The notes under the pieces are model-generated. The model had not been told where the DNA came from, did no database searches, and was given only the letters and a program-made list of their open reading frames with translations. From Gordonia shandongensis DSM 45094 (lineage in GTDB: Bacteria > Actinomycetota > Actinomycetes > Mycobacteriales > Mycobacteriaceae), in the NCBI RefSeq assembly GCF_000423025.1, contig NZ_AUHE01000001.1, forward strand, positions 124,001 to 188,000: a stretch of 64,000 nt of DNA, read 5' to 3'. This document shows positions 37,026 to 46,242 of this stretch, piece after piece; positions within the stretch are counted from its first letter, which is position 1, and every line of letters begins with the position of its first letter. A program made the position numbers and the translations under genes.

Positions 37026-38217
37026 AGTCGGAGCCGCCGGAGAACCGCACGATCGCGACCTCCCCGGACTCCGGGAGGGGATCGCCGCGGCCGAAGTCGA
37101 CGACGAGATCGTCTCCGTCGACACGACTGTCGGCGATCACCCAGGTGGGGTCGACCGCGGTCGCCGCCGCCTGCAGGGCGTCGAGCCGCCCCTCGGCGAG
37201 CAGCCGCATCCACGCGCCATCCTCCACAGCCGCCGACGTCCGCGGAATCCGCACGGACACACCGTCATCACCGGCTCGCGCCACGACACCCGTGTACTGG
37301 ACCGGCCCGAACACCGGATGCACCGACAGCACGTCGGCGAGAGTTCGGGCGTCCGACCGGCCGTCGAACAACGCCGCGGCGAGCCGTTCGGCGGTGATCC
37401 CCGCGATCCCGACGAGCTGCCGGGCGAGGATGTCGTCGGCGGATGCGGGGTCGGTGCGCCGCAGCACCGACAGCTGAAAGCCGATCGCCAACAGCTGGTG
37501 GGCCACCGCGACCTCCTCGGCGATCCGGACCAGGGCCGACGACGAGAACTCCGCGAAGACCAGGTCTTCGACCAGCGGCCCCCGGTAGTCGGAACGGCCC
37601 TCGTCGGCGGGATCGATCGGACTGAGCACCACCGACGCGGCACGCGTCTCGAGGACCGGTTCGGTGACGCGCGGCAGCGGAAGCTCCTCCCGGTCGGGCT
37701 CGATCGTGACCGTCCACTCACAGTGCGGAGTCCGGTCGGCCGGCATCCTCGGCGGTCGGTGAACGGGACGGATCCGCGCCCGCCGATTGGTGGCGATCGC
37801 CGTCGCATCGAACGTCGGGTCCTCGATGTCGTGGCACATCGACGTCACGTAGTCCTCGCCCATCGGCTCCACGTCGAGCAGGGCGCCGCAGTGATCCAGG
37901 ACGAACGCGCCGTGATAGCGGTCGGTGATGCGGAAGCGGAAGTCCATGAACTGCGGTGGCGCCCCGATGTCGAGCTGAAGGCACTTGAACATGTCCTCCA
38001 CGCCGTCGCCGTCGATCCCGAGCGCCGCCCGCATGCGCCCGGTGTAGACCGGGCTCGCGGCCATCCACTCCTCGATCGCCACCTGCGTCATGCCCTCGCG
38101 GCCGAAAGCCGTGATGAGATGCGCCATCCCCGACCGGTCGATGAGCTGACCCGACAGCAGCGACTCGGGGACGAGGCGCGCGAGCCGCGCATGCCCCAGC
38201 CCGATCAGCGTGGTCAC
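36973..38217 (-). CDS. Conserved-looking protein of unknown function in the CYP51 operon
   Basis: 414 residues, GTG start overlapping the previous stop. I do not recognise a family. The N-terminal half has VEDMFKCLQLDIGAPPQ, then DRYHGAFVLDHCGALLDVEP and a MCHDIEDPTFDATA segment rich in Cys, His and Asp, which could be a metal or cofactor site. The C-terminal half has FAEFSSSALVRIAEEVAVAHQL. No signal peptide or membrane segment. It ends the seven-gene minus-strand CYP51 operon, so a role in sterol or lipid oxidation is possible but unproven. Confidence 0.75.
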   Translation of the reverse strand: MTTLIGLGHARLARLVPESLLSGQLIDRSGMAHLITAFGREGMTQVAIEEWMAASPVYTGRMRAALGIDGDGVEDMFKCLQLDIGAPPQFMDFRFRITDRYHGAFVLDHCGALLDVEPMGEDYVTSMCHDIEDPTFDATAIATNRRARIRPVHRPPRMPADRTPHCEWTVTIEPDREELPLPRVTEPVLETRAASVVLSPIDPADEGRSDYRGPLVEDLVFAEFSSSALVRIAEEVAVAHQLLAIGFQLSVLRRTDPASADDILARQLVGIAGITAERLAAALFDGRSDARTLADVLSVHPVFGPVQYTGVVARAGDDGVSVRIPRTSAAVEDGAWMRLLAEGRLDALQAAATAVDPTWVIADSRVDGDDLVVDFGRGDPLPESGEVAIVRFSGGSDFTFADRGPSRPLPLTVL

Positions 38218-38768
38218 GGCATGTCCCACAGACCGACCGGCGCCTCGCCGCGCGGATACCAGCCCGGGAGCGTGCCGGGTGCCGACCGCTCGATCCGAGC
38301 GAGCATCCCGTCGCTGCAGACCTTGTCGGTCAGCATCTCCAGGAACAGGGCCGAGACGTTCCCGAAGTCGAAGAAGTCGCGCTGCCACGAGAACCGGTAG
38401 TCGCCCGCGTACCGGAACCAGCTCCCGCCGAGCCCGTGCACCGCGTAGTGGGATCCGTCGGCCCGTGTCGCCTCGTTGATCTGCTGCCACAAGCCGATCA
38501 TGTCGCCGGTCTGCTCGTCGACGACCCACGCCCGGTACGGGTAGTTCCAGCCGTCGAGTCCCTCCATCTCCTGCCCGAGGGCCAGTTCGCGGATCTCGTC
38601 GCGGCCCACCGCCATGAAGTCCTTCTCCGGGCCGTAGTTCCACCCGTAGGTGGCGTCGGCGGTGTAGAAGTCCGCCAGCGGTCTCCAGTCGCCCGCCTTC
38701 TCCGCGGCGACGTTGGCCTCGAGCCACCGTCGCTTCATCTCCTCCAGTTCGGCACGGTCGAACGCCAT
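38214..38768 (-). CDS. NTF2/SnoaL-like protein in the CYP51 operon
   Basis: 184 residues. The start MAFDRAELEEMKRRWLEANV and the DWRPLADFYTADATYGWN segment are typical of NTF2/SnoaL-like cone-shaped domains, which include ketosteroid isomerases and small-molecule-binding proteins. An unusual C-terminal extension of about 50 residues follows. It lies 1 bp from the ferredoxin stop. The M. tuberculosis locus has a hypothetical gene of similar size at this position (Rv0762c, from memory). Binding or isomerising the P450 product is an inference. Confidence 0.78.
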   Translation of the reverse strand: MAFDRAELEEMKRRWLEANVAAEKAGDWRPLADFYTADATYGWNYGPEKDFMAVGRDEIRELALGQEMEGLDGWNYPYRAWVVDEQTGDMIGLWQQINEATRADGSHYAVHGLGGSWFRYAGDYRFSWQRDFFDFGNVSALFLEMLTDKVCSDGMLARIERSAPGTLPGWYPRGEAPVGLWDMP

Positions 38769-38769
38769 G

Positions 38770-38961
38770 TCATTCCTCCACGATGGTCAGGGCCCGCGTC
38801 GGGCAGTATCGGACGGCGGCCTCCACGTCGGCGCGCCGTGATTCGTCGGGTTCGGATTCGAGGACGGTCACCGAGTCGCGACCGGCCTCGAAGACGTCGG
38901 GGGCTTCGAGTTCGCACATGCCGTGCCCCTGGCAGAGGTCCAGATCCACTTCGATGCGCAT
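38770..38961 (-). CDS. 3Fe-4S ferredoxin, electron donor for CYP51
   Basis: 63 residues. Cluster motif is Cys10-x-x-His13-x-x-Cys16 (CQGHGMC) with the distal Cys53-Pro; the His in place of the second Cys is characteristic of the ferredoxins paired with mycobacterial P450s (Rv0763c type). Its ATG overlaps the cyp51 stop by one base. It should shuttle electrons from an FNR-type reductase (fprB in this window is a candidate) to the P450. Confidence 0.93.
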   Translation of the reverse strand: MRIEVDLDLCQGHGMCELEAPDVFEAGRDSVTVLESEPDESRRADVEAAVRYCPTRALTIVEE

Positions 38962-40343
38962 CAGGCCTCCCCTCGTGGCAGCGGTCGCCGCCGGTACCGC
39001 ACCCGGCACGGCTGCTGCAGTTGGACGACCATCTTGGAGTGGTCGTTGCGGTAGGTCTCCGACGGCTGCGCCAGTTCGAAGGTGTAGTTGCGCAACAGGA
39101 CCGAGAAGATCGCCTTGAGCTGCATCATGGCGAACTGGGCGCCGACGCAGCGGTGGCGGCCGGCGCCGAACGGGATCCACGTCCACCGGTTGACCAGATC
39201 CTCCTGGCGCGATTCGTCGTACCGTTGCGGATCGAAGTCGTCGGGGTTCGGGAAGTCCTCGGGCAACCGGTTCGACACGGCGGGGGACACCGCGATCGAC
39301 TGTCCCTTGTGGACGGTCACGCCGGCGACGTCGACGTCCTCCTGGACGAGCCGCATGAGGATGATGAGCGGCGGATGCAGTCGCAGGGCCTCCTTGATGG
39401 CGCCCTCCAGTTTCGGGATCTGGCGCATCGCGGCGAACGAGTAGGCGATGCCCTCGGCGTAGATCTCGTCGAGCTCGTCGACGACCTCGGCGAGGTGGTC
39501 GGGGTGGCGGAGCAGTTCGATGAGCGTCCACGCGGCGGTGCCGGAGGTGGTGTGATGGCCGGCGAACATCATCGAGATGAAGATCCCGGTGACGGTGTCC
39601 GCGCTGAACATCTGCGAGCCGTCGTCGTTCTTCAACGAGACGAGCACGTCGAGGAGGTCGCGGTCCTCCTTGTCCGCAGGCGGGTTCGCGATCCGCCGGT
39701 CGAGGACGCCGCCGATGAAATCGACGAGTTCGGCGCGGGCTGCATCGCGGCGGCGGAAGCTCTCGATGTCGGCGTGCATGTCGACGTATGCGATCGGGTC
39801 GGTGCCCTTCTCCAGATCGTGGTACAGGTGCGCGATGTGGGCGCTGAGCTCGGCGCGGAACTTCCGGCCGATGAGGCACGACGACGACGTGTAGAGGGTG
39901 AGTTCGGCGAAGAAGTCGAGCAGATCGATCTCGCCCTCCTCGCCCCAGTCGGCGATCATCGTCTCCACCTCGTCGGGGATGGTGACCGCGTGCTGTTTCA
40001 TGTGGGCGCCCTTGAGGGCCTGGTTGTGCAGCATCTCGGAGCGGCGCTCGGGGCTGGTGTCGAAGACGACGCCCTCCCCGAAGATCGGGGTCATGAACGG
40101 GTATGCGGCCGCCTGGTCGAGCACCTCGTCGGGGGCACGGAAGAACTCCTCGTTCGCGGCGGCGCCGCTGACGAGGAACACCTCGCGGTCGGCGAGCTGG
40201 AAGACGCCGATGTCGCCGTGTTCGTCGCGGACCCGCTGGAACAGTCCGATCGGGTCGCTCGCCATCTCGTCGAGATGTCCGTGTTCGCCGTCGCCGCCGG
40301 ACACCCTGATGTCGGCGGCGGTCAGGTCGGTGCGTGCGCTCAT
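38961..40343 (-). CDS. cyp51: Sterol 14-alpha-demethylase, cytochrome P450 CYP51
   Basis: 460 residues, very similar along its length to M. tuberculosis CYP51. Shared runs include QAAAYPFMTPIFGEGVVFD, ISMMFAGHHTTSGTA (I-helix), LRLHPPLIILMR and WTWIPFGAGRHRCVGA with haem Cys399. CYP51 removes the 14-alpha methyl group of sterols in three oxidation steps; bacterial versions act on lanosterol/obtusifoliol-type substrates in vitro, with uncertain physiological substrate. It overlaps the upstream SDR by ATGA and the ferredoxin by one base. Confidence 0.96.
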   Translation of the reverse strand: MSARTDLTAADIRVSGGDGEHGHLDEMASDPIGLFQRVRDEHGDIGVFQLADREVFLVSGAAANEEFFRAPDEVLDQAAAYPFMTPIFGEGVVFDTSPERRSEMLHNQALKGAHMKQHAVTIPDEVETMIADWGEEGEIDLLDFFAELTLYTSSSCLIGRKFRAELSAHIAHLYHDLEKGTDPIAYVDMHADIESFRRRDAARAELVDFIGGVLDRRIANPPADKEDRDLLDVLVSLKNDDGSQMFSADTVTGIFISMMFAGHHTTSGTAAWTLIELLRHPDHLAEVVDELDEIYAEGIAYSFAAMRQIPKLEGAIKEALRLHPPLIILMRLVQEDVDVAGVTVHKGQSIAVSPAVSNRLPEDFPNPDDFDPQRYDESRQEDLVNRWTWIPFGAGRHRCVGAQFAMMQLKAIFSVLLRNYTFELAQPSETYRNDHSKMVVQLQQPCRVRYRRRPLPRGEA

Positions 40344-41134
40344 CGGCTGTCTCCTTCGTCGCGTGCGGTGAGCTTTCCCTCGGCTTCCACATCGACGGCG
40401 CGCATGTGCGCGCCCGGCGGCATCGACACCATCGACAGCACCGCCGAGGCGAGGTGGTCGGGGGTCAGGAAGTTGCCGTGCCGGGCCAGTCCGAAGGCGA
40501 TCCAGTCGTTCAGCATCGCCTCGGTCTGCTTCTGGTCGAGGTTCATCCCCATGCCCGTGAGCGTCTGTCCGGGTCGCACGAGGCCGGCGCGCACACCGGT
40601 GCCCTCGAGTTCCATCGTGAGGGTCGCGGCCAGCCCTTCGACGCCGTACTTGGCGGCCACGTAGGCCGACGACCACGGCCGGGGGTGCGCGACGACGTCG
40701 GAGCTGATGAAGACGATGTCGCCGCGGCGGCGTCGGATCATCGCGGGCGCGACGGCCCGGTAGATGCGGTGGGCGCCGACGAGGTGGACGTCGATCTGGG
40801 CGGCCCAGTCGTCGACGGGCATCTCGTGGGCGCGGCCGATGGCGAGGTCGCCGGCGCCGGTCACCACGACGTCGAGGGCGCCGAGCCGGTCCTCGGCGGC
40901 GGCGACGGCGGCGGTCACCGAGTCGTCGTCGGTGACGTCGAGTGGCACGGCGACGGCTTCACCGCCTGCGGCGACGATCTCGTCGGCGATGCGCCGGCAC
41001 GTCTCGAGGCGGCGTGCGCCGAGGGCGACCGGGTGTCCGGCGGCGGCGAGCGCGCGGGCCGTGGCCTCCCCGATCCCCGAGGAGGCTCCGGCGACGAGGG
41101 CCGGTCGACGGTCCGGGTGCGGCGCGAAGGTCAT
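40340..41134 (-). CDS. Short-chain dehydrogenase/reductase of the CYP51 locus
   Basis: 264 residues. Classical SDR motifs: cofactor loop GASSGIG (first residue of TGxxxGIG is Ala), the NAG position reads TGAG, and the YVAAK catalytic Tyr-Lys with SSD Ser upstream. It corresponds in position to Rv0765c of M. tuberculosis. It lies between the two P450 genes with 4-bp overlaps on both sides. It could oxidise or reduce an alcohol/ketone produced by the P450s. Confidence 0.9.
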   Translation of the reverse strand: MTFAPHPDRRPALVAGASSGIGEATARALAAAGHPVALGARRLETCRRIADEIVAAGGEAVAVPLDVTDDDSVTAAVAAAEDRLGALDVVVTGAGDLAIGRAHEMPVDDWAAQIDVHLVGAHRIYRAVAPAMIRRRRGDIVFISSDVVAHPRPWSSAYVAAKYGVEGLAATLTMELEGTGVRAGLVRPGQTLTGMGMNLDQKQTEAMLNDWIAFGLARHGNFLTPDHLASAVLSMVSMPPGAHMRAVDVEAEGKLTARDEGDSR

Positions 41135-42384
41135 CGTGCCTCCACGGTCATCGGGAGGTCGGCGAAGCCGCGCACGTTGACCGAGTGGACGCGTTGGGCC
41201 CGGTCGACGTCGACGTCGAAGCGGCGCACGGTGCGGACGATCTCGCCGAGGCCCAGGTCGGCTTCGAGCCGCGCCAGGTGTGCGCCGAGGCAGTAGTGCG
41301 TTCCGAGCCCGAACGAGAGGATGGTTCGGGCGCTGTCGCGGCCGATGCGGAACCGGTCGGCGTCGGGACCGAACACCTCCTCGTCGCGGTTCGCCGATCC
41401 GACGAGCAGCAGGATGCGGTCGCCGGCCGGGATGGTGTGTCCGCCGAATTCGACGTCTTCGATCACCCGACGGACGAGCATCTGGGTGGACGTGTCGTAG
41501 CGCAGGGTCTCCTGCACCCAGTCCTTCACCGTTTCGACCGGGTCGGCGCCGTCGCCGACGGCCGCGTGGATCGGCGCGATCTGGTCGCTGTTCCGGTGGC
41601 CCCAGTACACCGAGTTGGCCAGCAGCTTGGTGGTCGTCTCGTTGCCTGCGACCACCATGAGCATGAGGAATCCGATGATCTCCTCATCGCTCATGGCGGT
41701 CGGTCGACCGTCGTCGTCGGTCAGTTCGGCGCCGATGAGCGCCGAGACGAGGTCGTCGCCGAGGTTGCGTTTGCGGTGGGCCAGCAGGTCGCTGTAGATC
41801 CCGTGGAGTTCCAGGTAGGCGTGGACGGCGGCTTCCGGCAGGTCGGTGGCGCCGTCTTCGCGGTGGATCAGCAGGTCGGACTGCGTCCGGAGGTGGGCAC
41901 GGTCGGATTCGGCGACGCCGAGCAGTTCGGAGACGACGTCCATCGGCAGCAGTCCGGCGAAGTCGTGGACGAAGTCGAATTCGCCCATCTCGAGGCAGCG
42001 TGCCCAGTGCTTCTCGGTGAGTTCGGCGATTCGGGGTGCCAGTTCGCCGACGCGGCGCGGGGTGAAGGCCTTGGAGACCAGTTTTCGGAGGCGGAGGTGG
42101 CGCGGGTCGTCCATGGCGAGGAAGCTCATCGCCTTCTCCGCGTGGGGGTTGTAGGCGGCCGGGTCGAGCGAGACGCCCCAGCTGTTCGACAGTCGGGTGT
42201 TGTCGCGGAAGGCGTCGCCGACGTCGTCGTGGCGGGCGAGGGCCCAGAAGTCCGCGACCGTGTTCCGGTAGACGGGGGCTTCGGCCCGCAGCCGCGCGTA
42301 CGTCGGGTAGGGGTCCTCGTGGAAGTCGTAGTCGTAGGGGTCGAATGGAATCGATTCCTGCATGCCGGTCTCTGCGATCGTCAC
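41131..42384 (-). CDS. Cytochrome P450 (CYP123-like position)
   Basis: 417 residues. I-helix VVAGNETTTK, ExxR in QETLRYD, and haem loop FGLGTHYCLGAHLAR with Cys365. It occupies the place of cyp123 (Rv0766c) in the M. tuberculosis locus; subfamily naming would need an identity calculation. GTG start overlaps the TetR stop (GTGA). A second candidate ATG gives MQESIPFDPYDYDF. Likely shares the operon ferredoxin. Confidence 0.88.
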   Translation of the reverse strand: MTIAETGMQESIPFDPYDYDFHEDPYPTYARLRAEAPVYRNTVADFWALARHDDVGDAFRDNTRLSNSWGVSLDPAAYNPHAEKAMSFLAMDDPRHLRLRKLVSKAFTPRRVGELAPRIAELTEKHWARCLEMGEFDFVHDFAGLLPMDVVSELLGVAESDRAHLRTQSDLLIHREDGATDLPEAAVHAYLELHGIYSDLLAHRKRNLGDDLVSALIGAELTDDDGRPTAMSDEEIIGFLMLMVVAGNETTTKLLANSVYWGHRNSDQIAPIHAAVGDGADPVETVKDWVQETLRYDTSTQMLVRRVIEDVEFGGHTIPAGDRILLLVGSANRDEEVFGPDADRFRIGRDSARTILSFGLGTHYCLGAHLARLEADLGLGEIVRTVRRFDVDVDRAQRVHSVNVRGFADLPMTVEAR

Positions 42385-42989
42385 TCTCTCATTCCCATCA
42401 GTCGTGTGGCGGCGGCGACGAGCCGCTCGGAGGTCGCTTCGTAGGTGAGGTGGCCCATGCCCGCGGTGACGAGTGCGCCCGCGTAGAGCATCTGGAGGGC
42501 GTCGACGATCGCGTCGGGATCGTCGACGTCGTCGCCGACGGCCGCGGCCAGCCGGTCGTGGATGAATCCGCCGATCTTCCAGCGGAGGTGTTCGGAGTCG
42601 GGGTCGTTGCCGAGGAGGGCGACGGTGACGGCCCCGCCGAGTTGTCCTTCGCCGGCGACGACGAGGGACACGGCGCGCAGCACCTGGGCGACCCGTGCGG
42701 CCGCGGGCAGGGTCGGGTCGGCGTGGGGGACGCCGGCGGCGAGGCGGCGCCAGAACACCTCGGCCACGAGGTGGCTCTTGGAGCTGAAGTAGGTGTATGC
42801 GGTGGCCGGTGCGACGCCTGCGCGTTTGGCGACGTCGCGTACCGACATGGCGTCGAAGCCGTCGGCGGCGAGGATCTCGACGGCCGCGTCGACCATCGTG
42901 GCGATCCGCTCGGCTTGGGCCGGGGTCAGGCGGCGGCGTGTCGACTCGGTCTGCAGGCGAGCCGGTTCGGCGCCGAGTGGGGTGGACAT
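42381..42989 (-). CDS. TetR-family regulator of the CYP51 locus
   Basis: 202 residues. Helix-turn-helix AMSVRDVAKRAGVAPATAYTYF near residue 45. First gene of the minus-strand operon and divergent from the aldehyde dehydrogenase, as Rv0767c is from Rv0768. It probably controls both directions from the 63-bp gap, which holds CGGTT-G-AACCG. Confidence 0.88.
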   Translation of the reverse strand: MSTPLGAEPARLQTESTRRRLTPAQAERIATMVDAAVEILAADGFDAMSVRDVAKRAGVAPATAYTYFSSKSHLVAEVFWRRLAAGVPHADPTLPAAARVAQVLRAVSLVVAGEGQLGGAVTVALLGNDPDSEHLRWKIGGFIHDRLAAAVGDDVDDPDAIVDALQMLYAGALVTAGMGHLTYEATSERLVAAATRLMGMRE

Positions 42990-43007
42990 GTGACGGACGC
43001 TACTCTA

Positions 43008-43018
43008 CGGTTGAACCG
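43008..43018. promoter_or_regulatory. Palindrome CGGTT-G-AACCG in CYP51-locus divergent promoter
   Basis: A perfect 5-bp inverted repeat around one base, centred in the TetR/aldehyde dehydrogenase gap. The direct repeat gtccaga follows (43021 and 43033). Either could be the TetR site. Short, so only moderately convincing. Confidence 0.4.
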
Positions 43019-43052
43019 AAGTCCAGACACCTGTCCAGATGGAGTTCCGAAC

Positions 43053-44537
43053 ATGACCGCACCGCAGTCGACACTGCGTCCCGACACCGCCAGCGAACTG
43101 CTCGTCGACGGCCGTCTCGTCCCCGGCGCCGGCGGCGTCTTCGACATCGTCAATCCCGCCACCGAGGAGACGATCGGCCAGGCCGCACAGGGCACCGTCG
43201 ACGACATGGACGCCGCGATCGGCGCCGCACGGCGCGCCTTCGACACCACCGACTGGTCCCGCGACCACGCGCTGCGCGCCCGCTGCCTGCGTCAGCTCCG
43301 CGATGCGCTCGGCGCCCACATCGACGAGCTCCGCGAGCTCACCGTCGCCGAGGTGGGCTGCCCGGTGTTCCTCACCAGCGGCCCCCAGCTGGAGGGGCCG
43401 ATCACCGATCTCGGCTACTTCGCCGACCTCGCCGAGAACTACGCGTGGGTGACCGACCTGGGCGAGGCCACCCCGATGGGGATCCCGAACCGCCGCGAAC
43501 TGCGCGCCGAGGCGATCGGCGTCGTCGGCGCCATCACGCCGTGGAACTTCCCGCACCAGATCAACTTCGCCAAGATCGGCCCCGCCCTGGCCGCCGGATG
43601 CACGGTGGTCCTCAAACCCGCACCGGACACCCCGTGGTGCGCCGCGCTCGTCGGGCGGGTCATCGCCGAGGAGACCGACTTCCCGCCGGGCGTCATCAAC
43701 ATCGTCACCTCCACCGATCACGCTCTCGGTGAGCAGTTGGCGACCGACCCGCGCGTCGACATCGTCTCCTTCACCGGATCCACCGAGACCGGGCGGAAGG
43801 TCATGTCCGCCGCCGCGCCGACGCTCAAGAAGGTGTTCCTGGAACTCGGCGGCAAATCGGCGTTCATCGTGCTCGACGACGCGGACCTGTCCGCCGCGTG
43901 CTCGATGGCCGCGATCAATGTCCTCACCCACGCCGGGCAGGGCTGCGCCATCACGACCCGGCTGCTGGTTCCGCGGGAGCGGCTCGACGAGGCGATCGCC
44001 GCGACCGCGGGCACGCTCCGCGCCCTGGGCGCGGGCGACCCCACCGACCCCGGCACCATGTGCGGCCCCCTCATCTCGGCCCGCCAGCGCGAGCGGGTCG
44101 AGGGCTACCTGCAGTTGGCGCGCGACGAGGGCGGAGTCATCGAGACCGGTGGCGTCCGGCCGGCCGACCGGTCGACCGGCTTCTACATCGAGCCGACGCT
44201 GATCTCGGGGCTCGACAATTCCTCGCGCGTCGCTCGGGAGGAGATCTTCGGCCCCGTCCTCGTGATCATCGGGCACGACGGCGACTCCGATGCGATCGAC
44301 ATCGCCAACGACTCCCCCTACGGACTCTCGGGGGCCGTGTGGGGCACCGACCCCGACCGGATCGACGCCGTGGTCAACGGGGTCCGCACCGGGACGATGG
44401 GCGTCAACGGCGGCATCTGGTACGGCGCCGACGTCCCGTTCGGCGGATACAAGCAGAGCGGCATCGGTCGCGAGATGGGCGTCGCCGGATTCGCCGAGTA
44501 CCTCGAGACGAAGGCCGTCGCGACCCCCGTCGGCTGA
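43053..44537 (+). CDS. aldA: Aldehyde dehydrogenase of the CYP51 locus
   Basis: 494 residues. Aldehyde dehydrogenase motifs: TPWNFPHQ, KPAPDTPW, FTGSTETGRKV, general-base ELGGKSAFI, nucleophile HAGQGCAITTR, then EEIFGPVLV and PFGGYKQSGIGREMG. Counterpart of AldA (Rv0768). ggag lies eight bases before the ATG. It heads the plus-strand arm of the locus. The aldehyde may arise from P450 oxidation; substrate unproven. Confidence 0.92.
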   Translation: MTAPQSTLRPDTASELLVDGRLVPGAGGVFDIVNPATEETIGQAAQGTVDDMDAAIGAARRAFDTTDWSRDHALRARCLRQLRDALGAHIDELRELTVAEVGCPVFLTSGPQLEGPITDLGYFADLAENYAWVTDLGEATPMGIPNRRELRAEAIGVVGAITPWNFPHQINFAKIGPALAAGCTVVLKPAPDTPWCAALVGRVIAEETDFPPGVINIVTSTDHALGEQLATDPRVDIVSFTGSTETGRKVMSAAAPTLKKVFLELGGKSAFIVLDDADLSAACSMAAINVLTHAGQGCAITTRLLVPRERLDEAIAATAGTLRALGAGDPTDPGTMCGPLISARQRERVEGYLQLARDEGGVIETGGVRPADRSTGFYIEPTLISGLDNSSRVAREEIFGPVLVIIGHDGDSDAIDIANDSPYGLSGAVWGTDPDRIDAVVNGVRTGTMGVNGGIWYGADVPFGGYKQSGIGREMGVAGFAEYLETKAVATPVG

Positions 44538-44648
44538 CCGGCGCCGCGCGGCCCACCACCTCGCTCACCCCACTCAACTACACCCCCACACAACTGCAAC
44601 CCCACAGAACTGCAACCCCACACAACTGCGATCGCACAGGGAGATCAC

Positions 44649-45385
44649 GTGAACACGACCAGATTCGACGGCAAGACCGCCATCGTCACGGAGCAGCCGG
44701 AGGCATCGGCGAGGCGTACGCCCGCGCGCTCGCGGCGGAGGGCGCGCGCGTGGTCGTCGCCGACGTCAACGACGAGGCCGGTCGGGCCGTCGCCGAGTCG
44801 ATCGGGGGACGGTACGTCCGGACCGACGTCGCCGATCCCGAGTCCGCATCCGCACTGGCCGCCGCGGTCGTCGACGACCGCGGTTCCATCGACCTGCTGG
44901 TCAACAACGCCGCGATCTACGGCGGCATGAAGCTCGACTTCCTCATCACGGTCCCCTGGGACTATTACAAGAAGTTCATGGCGGTCAATCTCGACGGTGC
45001 GCTCAACGTGACCCGCGCGTGCTATCCGCACATGACCGGCGGCGGCGCCGTCGTCAACCAGTCGTCCACCGCGGCCTGGCTGTACAGCGGGTTCTACGGG
45101 TTGGCCAAGGTCGGGATCAACGGCCTCACCCAGCAGCTCGCCGTGGAGCTCGGCGGACAGGGCATTCGGGTGAACGCCATCGCCCCCGGCCCCATCGACA
45201 CCGAGGCCACCCGCAGCACCACCCCCAAGGAGATGGTCGACGACATCGTCGGCAAGCTGCCCATCAAACGGTTCGGCACCCCGGACGACCTCGTCGGCAT
45301 GTGCCTGTTCCTGCTCTCGGATGAGGCGTCGTGGATCACCGGGCAGATCTTCAACGTCGACGGCGGACAGGTCATCCGCTCATGA
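44649..45385 (+). pseudogene. Short-chain dehydrogenase with a -1 frameshift in the cofactor loop
   Basis: The GTG at 44649 (agggag upstream) opens with NTTRFDGKTAIVT, then the frame is lost. From about 44692 a different frame gives AAGGIGEAYARALAAEG through NNAAIYGG, SSTAAWLYSGFYGLAKVG and the end GGQVIRS. Reading acgggagca instead of acggagca at 44688-44695 would restore an intact TGAAGGIG loop, so one G is missing. All other catalytic residues (Asn, Ser, Tyr, Lys) are present. Position matches Rv0769. Either a recent inactivation or a sequence error. The next gene overlaps its stop by ATGA. Confidence 0.85.
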
Positions 45386-46242
45386 GCGACGGCCTGCGCC
45401 TCGGTTACGTGGGGCTCGGCAACATCGGCGGTCCGATGGCTGCCCGCCTCGCCGCTGAGTCCGCCGTGACGGTCTTCGACGTCTCCGCCGACGCCGTCGC
45501 CACCGCCGTCGACGCCGGGGCAGTCGCCGCCGCCGACCTCGGGACGCTCGCGGGCGCCAGCGATCTGGTGAGCGTCTGCGTCCGTGACGACGTCCAGGTC
45601 CACGATGTCGTCGACGGTCTGCTGCCCCACCTGGCGGCGGGCTCGATGATCGCCGTGCACTCGACGATCTCACCGCAGACGGCGGCCGACGAGGCCCGCC
45701 GCTGCGCCGACCGGGACGTGATCCTCCTGGACGCTCCGATCTCCGGCGGCGCGCCCGGGGCCCAGCAGGGCCGTCTGGCGATCATGATCGGCGGCGACCG
45801 CGCCGCGTACGACCGCGCCAAGCGGGCCCTGGCACCGGCCGGCGACCTGATCGTGCACGCCGGTCCGGCCCCGGGGGACGGCACCCGGATGAAGCTCGCG
45901 CGGAATCTGCTGCATTTCGTGTCGTTCACCGCGACCACCGAGGCGGCCCGCCTCGCCGAGGCGGCCGGCATCGACCTGCAGAAGTTGGGCCGCGTGGTCC
46001 GCCACACCGACGAGATCACCGGCGGTGCGGGAGCGATCATGCTCCGCGAGACGACGGCGCCGATCGCCGAGGACGACTTCTGGCACGGAGTCTTCACCCA
46101 TGTGCGGGATCTCGGGGAGAAGGACCTCGACCTCGCGCTGGCCGCCGCCGATGTCCTCGGCGTCGACCTGCCCCTCGCTCGGAGGGCGCGCACCGACCTG
46201 GCCGCCGGACTCGGCGTCCCCCACACCGAAGGAGAACGATGA
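45382..46242 (+). CDS. 3-hydroxyisobutyrate dehydrogenase-like NAD-binding enzyme
   Basis: 286 residues. N-terminal Rossmann loop GYVGLGNIGGPMAARL, then DAPISGGAPGAQQGRLAIMIGG (substrate-binding) and the catalytic-Lys region GTRMKLARNLLHF. These beta-hydroxyacid dehydrogenases oxidise 3-hydroxy acids with NAD(P)+. It starts in ATGA overlap with the frameshifted SDR and ends in ATGA overlap with the next gene. It corresponds to Rv0770. Confidence 0.9.
   Translation: MSDGLRLGYVGLGNIGGPMAARLAAESAVTVFDVSADAVATAVDAGAVAAADLGTLAGASDLVSVCVRDDVQVHDVVDGLLPHLAAGSMIAVHSTISPQTAADEARRCADRDVILLDAPISGGAPGAQQGRLAIMIGGDRAAYDRAKRALAPAGDLIVHAGPAPGDGTRMKLARNLLHFVSFTATTEAARLAEAAGIDLQKLGRVVRHTDEITGGAGAIMLRETTAPIAEDDFWHGVFTHVRDLGEKDLDLALAAADVLGVDLPLARRARTDLAAGLGVPHTEGER

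Noticed and set aside
38961-40676. Longer P450 reading frame extending upstream of cyp51
   Set aside because: The extra 111 codons are antiphase to the SDR gene; similarity to CYP51 begins at the ATG at 40343, which overlaps the SDR stop.
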